The translations under genes were made by a program, and so were the position numbers. Below the pieces are notes generated by a model. The model was given only the letters and a program-made list of their open reading frames with translations. It was not told the origin of the DNA and did not search any database. From assembly GCF_018257575.1 (NCBI RefSeq), contig NZ_JAERJP010000005.1, forward strand, positions 124,001-188,000: a stretch of DNA of 64,000 nt, given 5' to 3'. Origin of the DNA: Tatumella sp. JGM91 (lineage in GTDB: Bacteria; Pseudomonadota; Gammaproteobacteria; Enterobacterales; Enterobacteriaceae). Shown here piece after piece: positions 18,681 through 27,610 of the stretch; position 1 is the first letter of the stretch, and every line of letters starts with the position of its first letter.

Positions 18681-18718
18681 TGTATTTTCCCTTCGCTGCT
18701 ACAGGCAAAAAGAAATTC

Positions 18719-19438
18719 ATGCGACTCGATAAATTCATCTCTCAACAACTGGAAATAAGCCGGGCCATTGCCTCACGTGAAATTCGTGCACAGAAAGTCA
18801 CTGTGGATGGCGAGATTGTTAAGGACAGCGCTTTCAAAATTAAACCGGAACATCAGGTCGAATATGAAGGTAACAGCCTGCAACAACAATCCGGGCCCCG
18901 TTATTTTATGCTTAACAAGCCGCAGGGTTATGTATGCGCGACAGAAGATGAAGATCACCCGACAATTCTCTACTTTCTGGAAGAGCCAATGGCATGGAAA
19001 CTTCATGCAGCAGGGCGGCTGGATATCGATACCACCGGGCTGGTATTACTGACCGATGATGGCCAATGGTCACACCGTATCACCTCTCCTCGTCATCATT
19101 GCCAGAAAACATATCATGTTACTCTGGAAAATCCGCTGGATGCACAGGCGACAGAGCAGTTTAAGAAAGGCATTGAATTACGCGGGGATAAACAACCGAC
19201 TAAGCCCGCTTCACTGGAAATACTGACACCGACGGAAGTCTTGCTGACCATCAGTGAGGGGCGTTACCACCAGGTAAAACGTATGTTTGCTGCCACAGGG
19301 AATCATGTGGTTGCCCTGCATCGTCAGCAAATTGGTGACATCGTTCTGGATGACACTCTTGAACCCGGTGAGTATCGTGAATTAAGTCGTGAGGAAATTG
19401 ACAGTGCAGGCTTACCTGCAGAATTGCAGCGAAAATAA
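18719..19438 (+). CDS. rsuA: 16S rRNA pseudouridine-516 synthase RsuA
   Basis: RsuA converts U516 of 16S rRNA to pseudouridine. The 239-residue protein starts [22 protein letters not shown] with an N-terminal S4 domain. The catalytic Asp is in [21 protein letters not shown], and [12 protein letters not shown] and [22 protein letters not shown] complete the family pattern. Start 18719 is chosen by family; the longer frame upstream lacks conservation. bcr follows directly, as in E. coli. Confidence 0.95.
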   Translation: MRLDKFISQQLEISRAIASREIRAQKVTVDGEIVKDSAFKIKPEHQVEYEGNSLQQQSGPRYFMLNKPQGYVCATEDEDHPTILYFLEEPMAWKLHAAGRLDIDTTGLVLLTDDGQWSHRITSPRHHCQKTYHVTLENPLDAQATEQFKKGIELRGDKQPTKPASLEILTPTEVLLTISEGRYHQVKRMFAATGNHVVALHRQQIGDIVLDDTLEPGEYRELSREEIDSAGLPAELQRK

Positions 19439-19471
19439 TCAGGCTGATAGTCCCCTGTGCGGAGAGAGAAA

Positions 19472-20637
19472 TTGAGGCTGATAGTTATTCTGGGTTTGCT
19501 GGCAATGCTGATGCCATTGTCTATCGACATGTATCTTCCTGCGATGCCACAGATTGCCAGCGAATTTCTGGCACCTTCCGGTCAGGTTCAGATGACGCTG
19601 AACGCCTATATTCTGGGTTTTGCCGTCGGACAACTGTTTTACGGGCCATTATCTGACAGCCTTGGCCGTAAGCGGTGCTGTTACCCGGGGTACTGATATT
19701 TATTCTTGCCGCTGCCGGGTGCGCCATGGCGGGGACGATTGACCACCTGATCTGGATGCGACTGGTGCATGGTCTTGCGGCAGCATCGGCCGGGGTGGTA
19801 ATCAATGCCATTATCCGGGACAGCTACTCCAGTGCAGATTTCTCACGTATGATGTCGATTATGATGCTGATTACCACCCTGGCTCCCCTGATGGCACCTA
19901 TCCTCGGGGGCTGGTTACTGCTGGCCGGAAACTGGCAGTCCATCTTCTGGGCACTGGCGATTGCGGCAACTGTCGGTTTTTTGCTGGTAATTTTTGGGAT
20001 CAGCGAGTCATTACCGGCAGATAAACGTCAGCCTCTGCATCTGCGTACTATTATCAGCAACTTTATTATTTTGTTCCGTAATAAAAAAGTTTTCAGTCTG
20101 ATGATGGCCAGCGGGTTTTCGTTTGCCGGGCTGTTCGCGTTCCTTAATGCGGGGCCTTTTGTCTACATCACGCTGTACCATGTTTCTCCGCAGCATTTCG
20201 GGTATTACTTTGCGCTGAATATCGTATTTCTGTTTCTGATGACCCTGATTAATAGCCGTATGGTTCGGCTGGCCGGTCCGTTATTATTGTTCAGAATTGC
20301 GCTTATTATTCAGTTTATCAGCGGGATATGGCTATTAGTGGTTTGTGCTGTCGGTCTTGGATTTTATCCGCTGGTACTGGGGGTTGCTGTGTTTATCGGC
20401 TGCGTATCAATGGTGGCCTCCAACGCCATGGCGGTGATACTTGATGAGTTTCCGCATATCGCCGGTACTGTTTCTTCTCTTGCCGGGACATTACGCTTTG
20501 GGGTGGGGGCTGTTACCGGTGCCATCCTGTCACTGTTTAGTTTTTCTTCAGCCTGGCCAATGGCAGTGATGATTGCCAGCTGTGCCAGCTTATCGCTGTT
20601 ATTATTCTGGTTTGCATCCCGTCATACTCTGCGCTAA
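19472..20637 (+). pseudogene. bcr: Bicyclomycin/multidrug efflux transporter Bcr, frameshifted
   Basis: Bcr is a 12-helix MFS proton antiporter exporting bicyclomycin and sulfonamides. The first part (from a TTG at 19472 behind GGAGAGAG) reads [20 protein letters not shown] through [12 protein letters not shown]; the second, one frame over, reads from [19 protein letters not shown] to the normal C-terminus at 20637. A single missing base at about 19673 (AAGCGGTGCTG, where AAG-CCG-GTG-CTG would restore Lys-Pro-Val-Leu as in E. coli) breaks the frame after motif A, and the first frame stops at 19696. All other segments look intact, so the lesion is recent or is a sequence error. Confidence 0.88.
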
Positions 20638-20656
20638 TTCTTCCTCTGAGTCACCG

Positions 20657-20691
20657 TCCTGCCTCCTGTGTGTGGGGCGGGATTTTATTTT
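20657..20691 (+). terminator. Probable terminator of bcr
   Basis: TCCTGCC (20657-20663) pairs with GGCGGGA (20676-20682, one G-T pair) and is followed by TTTTATTTT. Confidence 0.6.
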
Positions 20692-20863
20692 ATTGTTTAT
20701 AATTTGTAGTTAAAGTGATAAAAATAATCATCAGTTTGTGATTGTTTTTATCAGTCAGCCGGTGACAGGCGATCTTTGTTAAGGCAGCGGAATATCCACA
20801 GTTATTTTCCTGCCGGTTACGGAACGCGGACCGGATGAACTTCTGTTTGCGGGGAGAGATTAT

Positions 20864-21193
20864 TTGGACAGGCAGCAGTTATCGGTTATACACCGGTTAC
20901 CTGATTACTATCACTGGTCACCTGCGATGCCTTCAGCTCTCACAGTGAGCGAGGTAGTGCATTCCGGTCGTGGTGAAGATGTGGTTATTTTTGAACTGCT
21001 GGATTCTCAGGAGCAGCAATCTGAGCAGGTGATGTTAGCACTACAAAAAATGCTGGCAGAGGTCGATACGGACAGTAACGTTATTGAGTGGCGCGGTACA
21101 GCCTGCCTGCTGGTTGCCAGCACCGATGAAGCCACGGTAAATTGCTGTCTGAAGAATAACGGGGTAGCGATTGCTGAGAATTTCCCGCAGTAG
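20864..21193 (+). CDS. yejG: Conserved protein YejG
   Basis: This 109-residue enterobacterial protein has no known mechanism. QLSVIHRLPDYYHWSPAM and the C-terminal NCCLKNNGVAIAENF match E. coli YejG (114 residues), which also neighbours bcr. The start is TTG behind GGGGAGAG. It is followed by a strong terminator. Confidence 0.85.
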   Translation: MDRQQLSVIHRLPDYYHWSPAMPSALTVSEVVHSGRGEDVVIFELLDSQEQQSEQVMLALQKMLAEVDTDSNVIEWRGTACLLVASTDEATVNCCLKNNGVAIAENFPQ

Positions 21194-21215
21194 TCACAGA
21201 CAAAAATAACCATAA

Positions 21216-21243
21216 AAAAACGCTGCTTAAAAGCAGCGTTTCT
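21216..21243. terminator. Bidirectional terminator between yejG and mepS
   Basis: AAACGCTGC and GCAGCGTTT pair around a TTAAAA loop, with A/T runs on each side serving both convergent genes. Confidence 0.85.
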
Positions 21244-21275
21244 GTCTGGCTAAAGACTCGGAAGGCCTGACAATA

Positions 21276-21851
21276 TCAACTGTGGGCGCTGTTACTCAGT
21301 ACCCGTCTGGCTTCACGGTAGCGATTTTTCCAGTAACTGTCATTCAGGCTCGAAATCATTACACCACTGCTGGTAGATGCATGGACAAAGTTATTGTTGC
21401 CCAGGTAAATACCGACATGGCGGCCGGTAGAGCCGGCACGAAACAGAACCAGGTCCCCCGGGCGCAGTTTATTTCGTGAAATTTTAGAACCCGTGTACTG
21501 CTGACCTGAAGTAGAACGTGGTAAATCAAGGCCAAACTGCTCACGGAATGTCCGCTGAACAAAGGCAGAACAATCAATTCCGCGTTTAGTGTCACCGCCC
21601 ATCCGGTAGCGTACGCCTTTCCAGTCAGCGTACTGATCCATAATGCGGGACTTAACATCCACACTCTGAACCATCTGTTCGAATTCATCCTGAGACGCCT
21701 GAAGTAAAAAACCACTACGGTTGTTAACTTCATGCTTCTCGATCCGGGCTGTATTATTAGCCGGGGTACTGCATGCTGAGAGTAACGTTGCTAATGCAAT
21801 GGCAGGAACAATCCGCCAGATATATCTCAGAGTTGGTTGAGACTTGACCAT
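21276..21851 (-). CDS. mepS: Murein DD-endopeptidase MepS (Spr), lipoprotein
   Basis: MepS cleaves D-Ala-mDAP crosslinks to allow peptidoglycan expansion. The 191-residue precursor carries a lipoprotein signal with lipobox LLSAC. The NlpC/P60 catalytic Cys is in [13 protein letters not shown], the His in [11 protein letters not shown], and the third residue in the FVHAST segment. The family start [20 protein letters not shown] is intact. In E. coli it neighbours lpxT; here a permease gene lies between them. Confidence 0.96.
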   Translation of the reverse strand: MVKSQPTLRYIWRIVPAIALATLLSACSTPANNTARIEKHEVNNRSGFLLQASQDEFEQMVQSVDVKSRIMDQYADWKGVRYRMGGDTKRGIDCSAFVQRTFREQFGLDLPRSTSGQQYTGSKISRNKLRPGDLVLFRAGSTGRHVGIYLGNNNFVHASTSSGVMISSLNDSYWKNRYREARRVLSNSAHS

Positions 21852-22507
21852 TATTCAGAGTTTCCTTCAAAGTCCTTACGACAGAATTGCCGCTAGCCAG
21901 ATGACAGAACAGAAAGAGGATAATCAGCCATTAATAAACTGTTTTACGGAGCACGAATAAATACGCAGAAACCACCGTAATGAGCTGTTTATCTAAAATT
22001 AACCGCTGATACGAAATTCAGATTACCGCATAAAATGACAACTGGCGAGAGCTTTTAAGTAATTTTTTGACATGGATTAATTTGAATAATTTACGAAATG
22101 TGTCCTGGCGTATTTTTGTGCACTATTTCCCCGTTAAACCGCCTGACCGCCTGCCCTGAAAGGGAACACTCTTGCCGGATAGTGCTCAGCAGATTGTCGC
22201 TGGATAAGCTGTAATTTCTGAATGTAACTTTTCGTTAAGTCAGCATCATTCGGGTGCAGTACGCACTGCCATTGTACATGCTGAGTGGTTCTTTTTTGGC
22301 ATTTTTTCTGCCTTGTCTGCGGGGGTAAGCCGCGGAATCATAGTGTGTACTGGCATGTTTTACGGGTAACACCCTGACCACTGTGGGGTTGTTGTTATAT
22401 ATGGCATGCAAAATGCTAAGCCTGAAGGGAAAGGAAATAACAACAGCAATACATAAACCATAACCTAAACCAGATGTCTGGTCGGGATATCACATTAAGA
22501 GGTGTTT
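21852..22507. other. Long divergent intergenic region between mepS and the permease
   Basis: About 650 bases hold the promoters of mepS and of the APC permease. I see no supported gene. A weak hairpin (AACACCC/GGGGTTGTT around 22365-22395) and a T-rich tract near 22290-22310 are visible but not assignable. Confidence 0.35.
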
Positions 22508-24070
22508 ATGGCAAAGGGTGCATTTAAACAAAAATTAGGACTGGTTGATCTCAGCCTGCTGGGTATAGGGTCAATGATAGGTTCCGGCTGGTTGTATGCA
22601 GCACTGACCAGTTCAGGCTATGCAGGTGCACAGACCGGCTGGGCATGGATACTGGGAGCAATCATTGTATTGCTGATTGGCTTAGTGTTTGCCGAACTTT
22701 CGGCGGCTATTCCACGGGCTGGCGGCTTTGTCCGTTACCCTAATTTCTCTCACGGTAATGTGGTGGGATTTGTTATCGGCGTCAGCTCGCTGCTGGCATA
22801 TACCAGTACTGCCGGGGTTGAGGTAGAAGCGGTACGACAATATGCACAATACTGGTGGCCCGCGCTCAGCCACCCGGATGGCAGTCCGACAGCCTCTGGT
22901 TTTGCGGTACAAATTCTGCTGCTGGTGGGTTTTTTCCTATTAAATTACTGGAGTGTCAGTGTTTTCGGCCGGGTAAATACTATTATTACTACCTTTAAAT
23001 TTATTGTGCCTCTGCTGACGATTGGTACGTTATTTATGTATTACCATGGTGCTAATCTGGATGTGCCACCGCCGCCGCCCGGCGGTGCTCACGGTATTTT
23101 CACCTCTCTGACGGGGGCAGGGATTGTTTTCGCCTATCTGGGATTCCGTCAGGCGGTGGATTTTGCCAGTGAGGCGAAAAATCCGCAGCGTAATGTCCCG
23201 CTATCAATTATGATCGCTATTGCTGTCAGCTTTATTATTTATATCGCATTACAGTATGCTTTTATGGGGGCTGTGCCTTCAGAAGCTCTGTCAGCCCATG
23301 GCTGGGATGGCCTTAAAGCTGTTTTCCAGTCTCCTTACGCTGATCTTGCACGCAGTCTCGGTATCACCTGGCTGATTAATCTAATCCTGGTGGATGCTGT
23401 TATTTCTCCTGCCGGTACCGGTAATATTTATCTGGCGGGTGCCAGCCGGGTATTATTTGCCTGGGCGCGTAATGGTCATTTATTTAAAGTGTTTGGTGAA
23501 GTTGACCCTAAATCCGGTGTTCCGCGCGGCGCTTTATGGCTGTCACTGATGCTTTCCATTGCCTGGACATTACCTTCCGAATTTCAGGTATGGGGCGGGC
23601 TGATTGGCGCTGTGACCTCGGCGACCGTCTTTACATATATGCCGGGGCCGGTCACTCTTGGCGCATTCCGTCGTCATCTGCCGGATATGGCTAGGCCTTT
23701 CCGTCTGCCGGTTGCGGCGATTTTCAGCCCGCTGGCTTTTGTTGCCAGTACTTTACTGATTTACTGGAGCGGCTGGTCGGTCAATGAACTGTTAATTCCG
23801 GTACTGGTGATTGCCTGGGTCGGTTACGTCTTATTCGGTAATAAGAGTGTCACTTCGGGACGGGATCTGAAATGTGGCTGGTGGTTACTGGTGTACTATC
23901 TGCTGGTGCTGCTGGTGTCTTATCTGGGAACTTTCGGTGGCATTAATATCATTGCTGCCCCGACAGATATGATCCTGGTAACGATTATTGCACTGGTCTG
24001 TTACTACTGGGGGGTTATTACCAGCCTGCCGGTGCCTGAAATTACCGATAATGAAGAACTGAATAGTTAA
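22508..24070 (+). CDS. APC superfamily amino-acid permease
   Basis: This 520-residue inner-membrane transporter has about 12 to 14 helices. The first helix has the APC signature GLVDLSLLGIGSMIGSGWLYAA; ELSAAIPRAGGFVRYP, FAYLGFRQAVDFASEAKNPQRNVP and ASRVLFAWARNGHLF are typical of amino-acid permeases. The start 22508 follows AGAGGTGTTT. Substrate specificity cannot be read from sequence. The gene interrupts the mepS-lpxT pair seen in E. coli and so is a lineage-specific insertion or a retained ancestral gene. Confidence 0.9.
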   Translation: MAKGAFKQKLGLVDLSLLGIGSMIGSGWLYAALTSSGYAGAQTGWAWILGAIIVLLIGLVFAELSAAIPRAGGFVRYPNFSHGNVVGFVIGVSSLLAYTSTAGVEVEAVRQYAQYWWPALSHPDGSPTASGFAVQILLLVGFFLLNYWSVSVFGRVNTIITTFKFIVPLLTIGTLFMYYHGANLDVPPPPPGGAHGIFTSLTGAGIVFAYLGFRQAVDFASEAKNPQRNVPLSIMIAIAVSFIIYIALQYAFMGAVPSEALSAHGWDGLKAVFQSPYADLARSLGITWLINLILVDAVISPAGTGNIYLAGASRVLFAWARNGHLFKVFGEVDPKSGVPRGALWLSLMLSIAWTLPSEFQVWGGLIGAVTSATVFTYMPGPVTLGAFRRHLPDMARPFRLPVAAIFSPLAFVASTLLIYWSGWSVNELLIPVLVIAWVGYVLFGNKSVTSGRDLKCGWWLLVYYLLVLLVSYLGTFGGINIIAAPTDMILVTIIALVCYYWGVITSLPVPEITDNEELNS

Positions 24071-24085
24071 ATACTGCAGACTCAC

Positions 24086-24116
24086 AGTAAAAAGCGCCTG
24101 ACTGGCGCTTTTTACT
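24086..24116. terminator. Bidirectional terminator between the permease and lpxT
   Basis: AGTAAAAAGCGCC and GGCGCTTTTTACT form a perfect stem around TGACT, shared by convergent genes. Confidence 0.9.
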
Positions 24117-24133
24117 CCGGTACAACCTGATTA

Positions 24134-24829
24134 CTACTTACGGCGTGGTAACTTTCTGTCCAGAAAGTTAACCACCGCATCACTGCCTGGTGTCAGTAGC
24201 CACCAACTCATACCGACCAGCACCACCGACAGGGAGCCGACTGCAATATCGGTAAACCAGTGCGCACCGGCCATCACCCGCGGCAGGGCAAAGATAAAGA
24301 AAATGACTGCGGCTTTGGCAAAAGCACGACCACCAAAATAACGCCACATAAAGCAGGCGAAAATCATCAGCATCATACCGTGGTCACCGGGGAAACTGTC
24401 TGACGAGGCATCTTTCGTCGGAATTCCGGTAAGTTCGCCGACCCGGTGAACGTTCTGGAAAAACAAGGTCGGGCTGGAATGCACCACCGGGATTCTGTGT
24501 CCCAGCTGATTCAGCACAACGGCACTCAGTAACAGGGTAATACCGATCGCCAGCATTCGATGACGTCCGGCCGGAGAATTTTTCCGCCAGTAAGAATAGT
24601 AAAGTAATCCCATAGCAATCAGAGAAACTGCATCAAACCCGCGGTAATTAGTAATTGCTACGAATTTTGCAAACGCAGGATGGGATACCATACGGCTGTT
24701 AAAGTCGAAAAATATCGATTTATCAATAGCAAACCAGAAGCCGTGATGTTCCGGAAGATACCATGAAAAAAACAGAGCAAGACCTGAAGCGTTAAGCAGG
24801 AGAATAGTTATCAGACGTGAAAGGCGCAT
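24134..24829 (-). CDS. lpxT: Lipid A 1-diphosphate synthase LpxT
   Basis: LpxT transfers phosphate from undecaprenyl pyrophosphate to the 1-phosphate of lipid A on the periplasmic face. The 231-residue PAP2-family protein has several membrane helices. It shows GLALFFSWYLPEHHGFWFAID, the catalytic segments PTKDASSDSFPGDHGMM and PRVMAGAHWFTDIAVGS, and LLTPGSDAVVNFLDRKLP near the C-terminus, closely following E. coli LpxT. The enzyme adds to the envelope theme of this region. Confidence 0.93.
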   Translation of the reverse strand: MRLSRLITILLLNASGLALFFSWYLPEHHGFWFAIDKSIFFDFNSRMVSHPAFAKFVAITNYRGFDAVSLIAMGLLYYSYWRKNSPAGRHRMLAIGITLLLSAVVLNQLGHRIPVVHSSPTLFFQNVHRVGELTGIPTKDASSDSFPGDHGMMLMIFACFMWRYFGGRAFAKAAVIFFIFALPRVMAGAHWFTDIAVGSLSVVLVGMSWWLLTPGSDAVVNFLDRKLPRRK

Positions 24830-25160
24830 TTTTAAACTCAGAATAAAATTAATTCAACAAACTCAGGCAGAAAAATTAAACAGATGTTTAATATTCCCTG
24901 AATGGACAGCGAAGCCAGACGCAGACTTGCGGTCATCATAATAAAAACGCGGCGATTATAACGGTTAATCCATTATTACATTGAACGAATCAGGGGATGA
25001 GGAGTAGAAAACTGTAAATATTTACCACTGAAATGTGAAAAAATAGCACATTAACTGGCACAGAGGATCGCACTATGATCTGTGGCAGAAAGTGACCCGC
25101 CGGCCGGGTTAATGCTCTGGCCAGAGGTCACTTTTGCCGCGGATAGCAGGGGAGTGATAC
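24830..25160. other. lpxT-yeiP intergenic region
   Basis: The 331 bases hold the lpxT promoter. AGTGACC (25091-25097) pairs with GGTCACT (25126-25132), with internal GGCC repeats, giving a possible but T-poor terminator for yeiP. No gene is supported. Confidence 0.4.
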
Positions 25161-25733
25161 TTAATCTGCTCTGCCCATATAACGGCGCTCAGGAATATGG
25201 ATCCTGATTTTATCACCGTTACTCAGGTATTCAGGGACCTGAATAACCAGGCCGGTCACCATACCTGCGGGTTTAGTGCGGGCACTGGCTGAAGCACCTT
25301 TAATGCCCGGAGAGGTATCGGTAATTTCCATATCCACGGTCTGGGGCAATTCGAGGGCCAGAATCTGGCCGTCCATTGTCAGTACGTGCATCCCGGGAAT
25401 ACCGTTTTCCGGAATAAACAGCAGTTCTTCTTCGATCTGATTTTTATTGAAATGGTAGGGGGTATAGTCTTCATCATCCATAAAGACATACTCGTCACCG
25501 TCAATATAAGAAAAAGTCACCGCGCGGCGGCTGAGTGCGATGGTATCGACAATATCATCACCTTTAAAACGCTCTTCCACTTTCATACCGCTACGGATAT
25601 CGGTAAAACGCATTTTATACAGGGTGGCAGCGCCGCGGGCGCTCGGGCTCTGTACATCAATATCTTTCACCAGCAGTAATTTTCCGTTCCAGGTGACTGC
25701 CATACCACGTTTTATTTCATTTGCCTTTGGCAT
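25161..25733 (-). CDS. yeiP: Elongation factor P-like protein YeiP (EfpL)
   Basis: EfpL relieves ribosome stalling at proline-containing motifs. The 190-residue three-domain protein starts [21 protein letters not shown] at 25733 behind AGAGAG; the frame extends upstream without conservation. The KOW-domain tip residue is Arg33 in [12 protein letters not shown], which distinguishes EfpL from EF-P with its modified lysine. [16 protein letters not shown] and [25 protein letters not shown] are family segments. Confidence 0.96.
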   Translation of the reverse strand: MPKANEIKRGMAVTWNGKLLLVKDIDVQSPSARGAATLYKMRFTDIRSGMKVEERFKGDDIVDTIALSRRAVTFSYIDGDEYVFMDDEDYTPYHFNKNQIEEELLFIPENGIPGMHVLTMDGQILALELPQTVDMEITDTSPGIKGASASARTKPAGMVTGLVIQVPEYLSNGDKIRIHIPERRYMGRAD

Positions 25734-25905
25734 CAGAACTCTCTCTATGTGAGTAAAACAGAATTTTGGCGCAACGTTACCCGCGCAATCGCCGGCAGGC
25801 AATAGGGCAACAGAGAAAATGTTTACCGATAGCTGTTCGCTACCGGAATAAATGTTACCCTGACTGCTCCGGCCCCGGCCTTTTCGTTCGTTAGCGGAGT
25901 ATCCT

Positions 25906-26159
25906 GTGGAATGTCGTTCGCAATGCGGGGCCTGTTGTATTGCCCCGTCAATCTCTTCCCCTATTCCCGGAATGCCTCTCGGTAACCCGCGAATGTCAGA
26001 TGTATTCAGTTATCTGAAGAGAACTTATGCAATATTTTTGGTTCAGCCCTGCGGCCTGAAGTCTGCGGAAATCTTCAGCCTTCTCAGGATATGTGTCTGA
26101 CGGATCGTGATGCAGCGATGACGTATTTATTGCAGTTAGAAGCGGTAACTGCGCCGTAA
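25906..26159 (+). pseudogene. yeiW: YkgJ-type cysteine cluster protein YeiW, frameshifted
   Basis: From a GTG at 25906 (behind GGAG) the frame reads [20 protein letters not shown] then PGMPLGNP, the N-terminus of E. coli YeiW (84 residues, UPF0153/YkgJ family, CxxCGACC metal-binding pattern) as I recall it. After GNP the family sequence continues one frame over: [20 protein letters not shown], then [30 protein letters not shown], ending EAVTAP at 26159. One missing base near 25989 (CCG-CGA for CCG-GCG-A) explains the break. Repaired, it would be 84 residues, the family length. yeiW also lies next to yeiP in E. coli. Confidence 0.85.
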
Positions 26160-26226
26160 TATCAGGTCATTGCGTATATCAGTCTGGTCAGTTCACGATA
26201 AATTACGGCTGAGAGCAGGCCGCAGG

Positions 26227-27168
26227 TCATTCAGGATAAATGGAATTATCCGTGTCAATCTCTTCTCTGAGCACCTCAATTAGCTCCTTCAGGCCCTGTG
26301 GAACCTGCCGGTGGCCAGGATAGTAGAGGTACATAGGATCTTCTACAGGTGCCCAGTCAGGGAGCACTGCTCTGAGACTGCCATCATAAAGATAACTACG
26401 GACTCGTTCTTCAAGGCAGTAGGCGATACCGGCCCCGGATAAGGCCAGTTCAATGGCCAGTGCTGTTTCACTCACGCAGATCTGCCCTTTGACATCAATT
26501 ACACGATAGTCATTACCTTTACGAAATTCCCACTTATAAATGACTCCCTGTCCGGTACGTAATTGAATACATTCATGCAGGCGCAAATCTTCAGGCACAG
26601 CGGGCGGTGTATGCTGATAAAGATAGCGTGGTGATGCTACGGCCACCCATCTGAGTTCTTTTCCCAGTCTGACCGCGACGAGATCTTCAGGGACGGTTCC
26701 GCCAAAACGTATCCCGGCATCAAAGCCTTCCGAGATAATATCAACCATCCTGTCATCTACACTGATTTCCAGTTCTACCTCGGGGTACTTGCTGATGAAA
26801 CGCGTCAGGTGGCGCGCGATAATAAGACGTGCCCCGTCACTTAGCACATTAAGCCTGAGCTTCCCGACGGGGGTATCACGCAGACGATTAATTTCTTCAA
26901 GAGCGGCTGCTATTTCTTTGAAACCCATTGCAAGGCGGAGTGCAAGGCTTGCTCCTGCCTCGGTAGGTGAAACCGTACGGCTGGTTCTGTTCAGCAGCCT
27001 GACACCCAGTCTGGTCTCAAGGTTGCGTATGGTATGGCTAAGTGCAGAAGTGGTAATCCCTAATGCGATAGCTGCTTTTGTAAAACTTCGCATTTCTTCA
27101 GTAATCAGAAACGCATTGAGTTCAGCAAGATCGCTGCGGGTCAGAGTTGTTGAATGCCTGGCGGACAT
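26227..27168 (-). CDS. LysR family transcriptional regulator (accessory cassette)
   Basis: This 313-residue LTTR begins MSARHSTTLTRSDLAELNAF at 27168. The HTH shows EEMRSFTKAAIALGITTSALSHTIRNLETRLGVRLLNRTSR, and the effector domain contains VDIISEGFDAGIRFGGTVPEDLVAVRLG. The longer open frame upstream of 27168 has no conservation. It is divergent from an MFS exporter/SDR pair and is their likely regulator. The cassette separates yeiP/yeiW from the fructose operon, so it looks acquired; base composition does not stand out strongly. Confidence 0.88.
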   Translation of the reverse strand: MSARHSTTLTRSDLAELNAFLITEEMRSFTKAAIALGITTSALSHTIRNLETRLGVRLLNRTSRTVSPTEAGASLALRLAMGFKEIAAALEEINRLRDTPVGKLRLNVLSDGARLIIARHLTRFISKYPEVELEISVDDRMVDIISEGFDAGIRFGGTVPEDLVAVRLGKELRWVAVASPRYLYQHTPPAVPEDLRLHECIQLRTGQGVIYKWEFRKGNDYRVIDVKGQICVSETALAIELALSGAGIAYCLEERVRSYLYDGSLRAVLPDWAPVEDPMYLYYPGHRQVPQGLKELIEVLREEIDTDNSIYPE

Positions 27169-27398
27169 GAGATTAGACCGTTGATAAAAATTCAATACAC
27201 TGTCAAATAACAACACACAGAATCGTACCTGAAAGGTGGTAAGTGTAGACTCATTGAACAAAATGATGCAACCCGACGCTGCCTCGCAGAACGATTTTTC
27301 TGCCAGAAACATTATTTACCGGTAAACAGAAAAAGTCTGGTCTGTCGCCTTAAGGGCTGGCTGAGTGCTTATCTGTAAAATTAAATAACGTACATTGT

Positions 27399-27436
27399 TG
27401 AATCAGATTCATCGTTGCTGGCGATCTGATTCATCA
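27399..27436. promoter_or_regulatory. Candidate LysR operator between the regulator and the MFS gene
   Basis: TGAATCAGATTCA (27399-27411) is a perfect palindrome. TCAGATTCATC (27403) and TCTGATTCATC (27425) form direct repeats 22 bp apart, two helical turns. This is a typical LTTR binding arrangement in a divergent promoter. Confidence 0.55.
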
Positions 27437-27610
27437 ATATTTTCCTCGAAGACGTTAAAGTTTACTTCAGTTTAATACACCATTTCCTGTTACCGATTTC
27501 CCCGCAGCGCTATGAACGATAAGGAGCGCTCTGGTGGAAATTATTACCCCGGGGGGGAGTGGTTCTTATTTTTTGCTATAGGCAGCTGAATAGATGTGGA
27601 GTCATAATTA

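Noticed and set aside
18216..18758. Open frame of 180 codons on the plus strand
   Set aside because: Mostly antisense to radD and running into rsuA; no protein family recognised.
19441..19485. Direct repeat AGGCTGATAGT (19441 and 19475) between rsuA and bcr
   Set aside because: Only 11 bp, and the second copy is inside the bcr coding start; chance or a minor duplication is the simplest reading.
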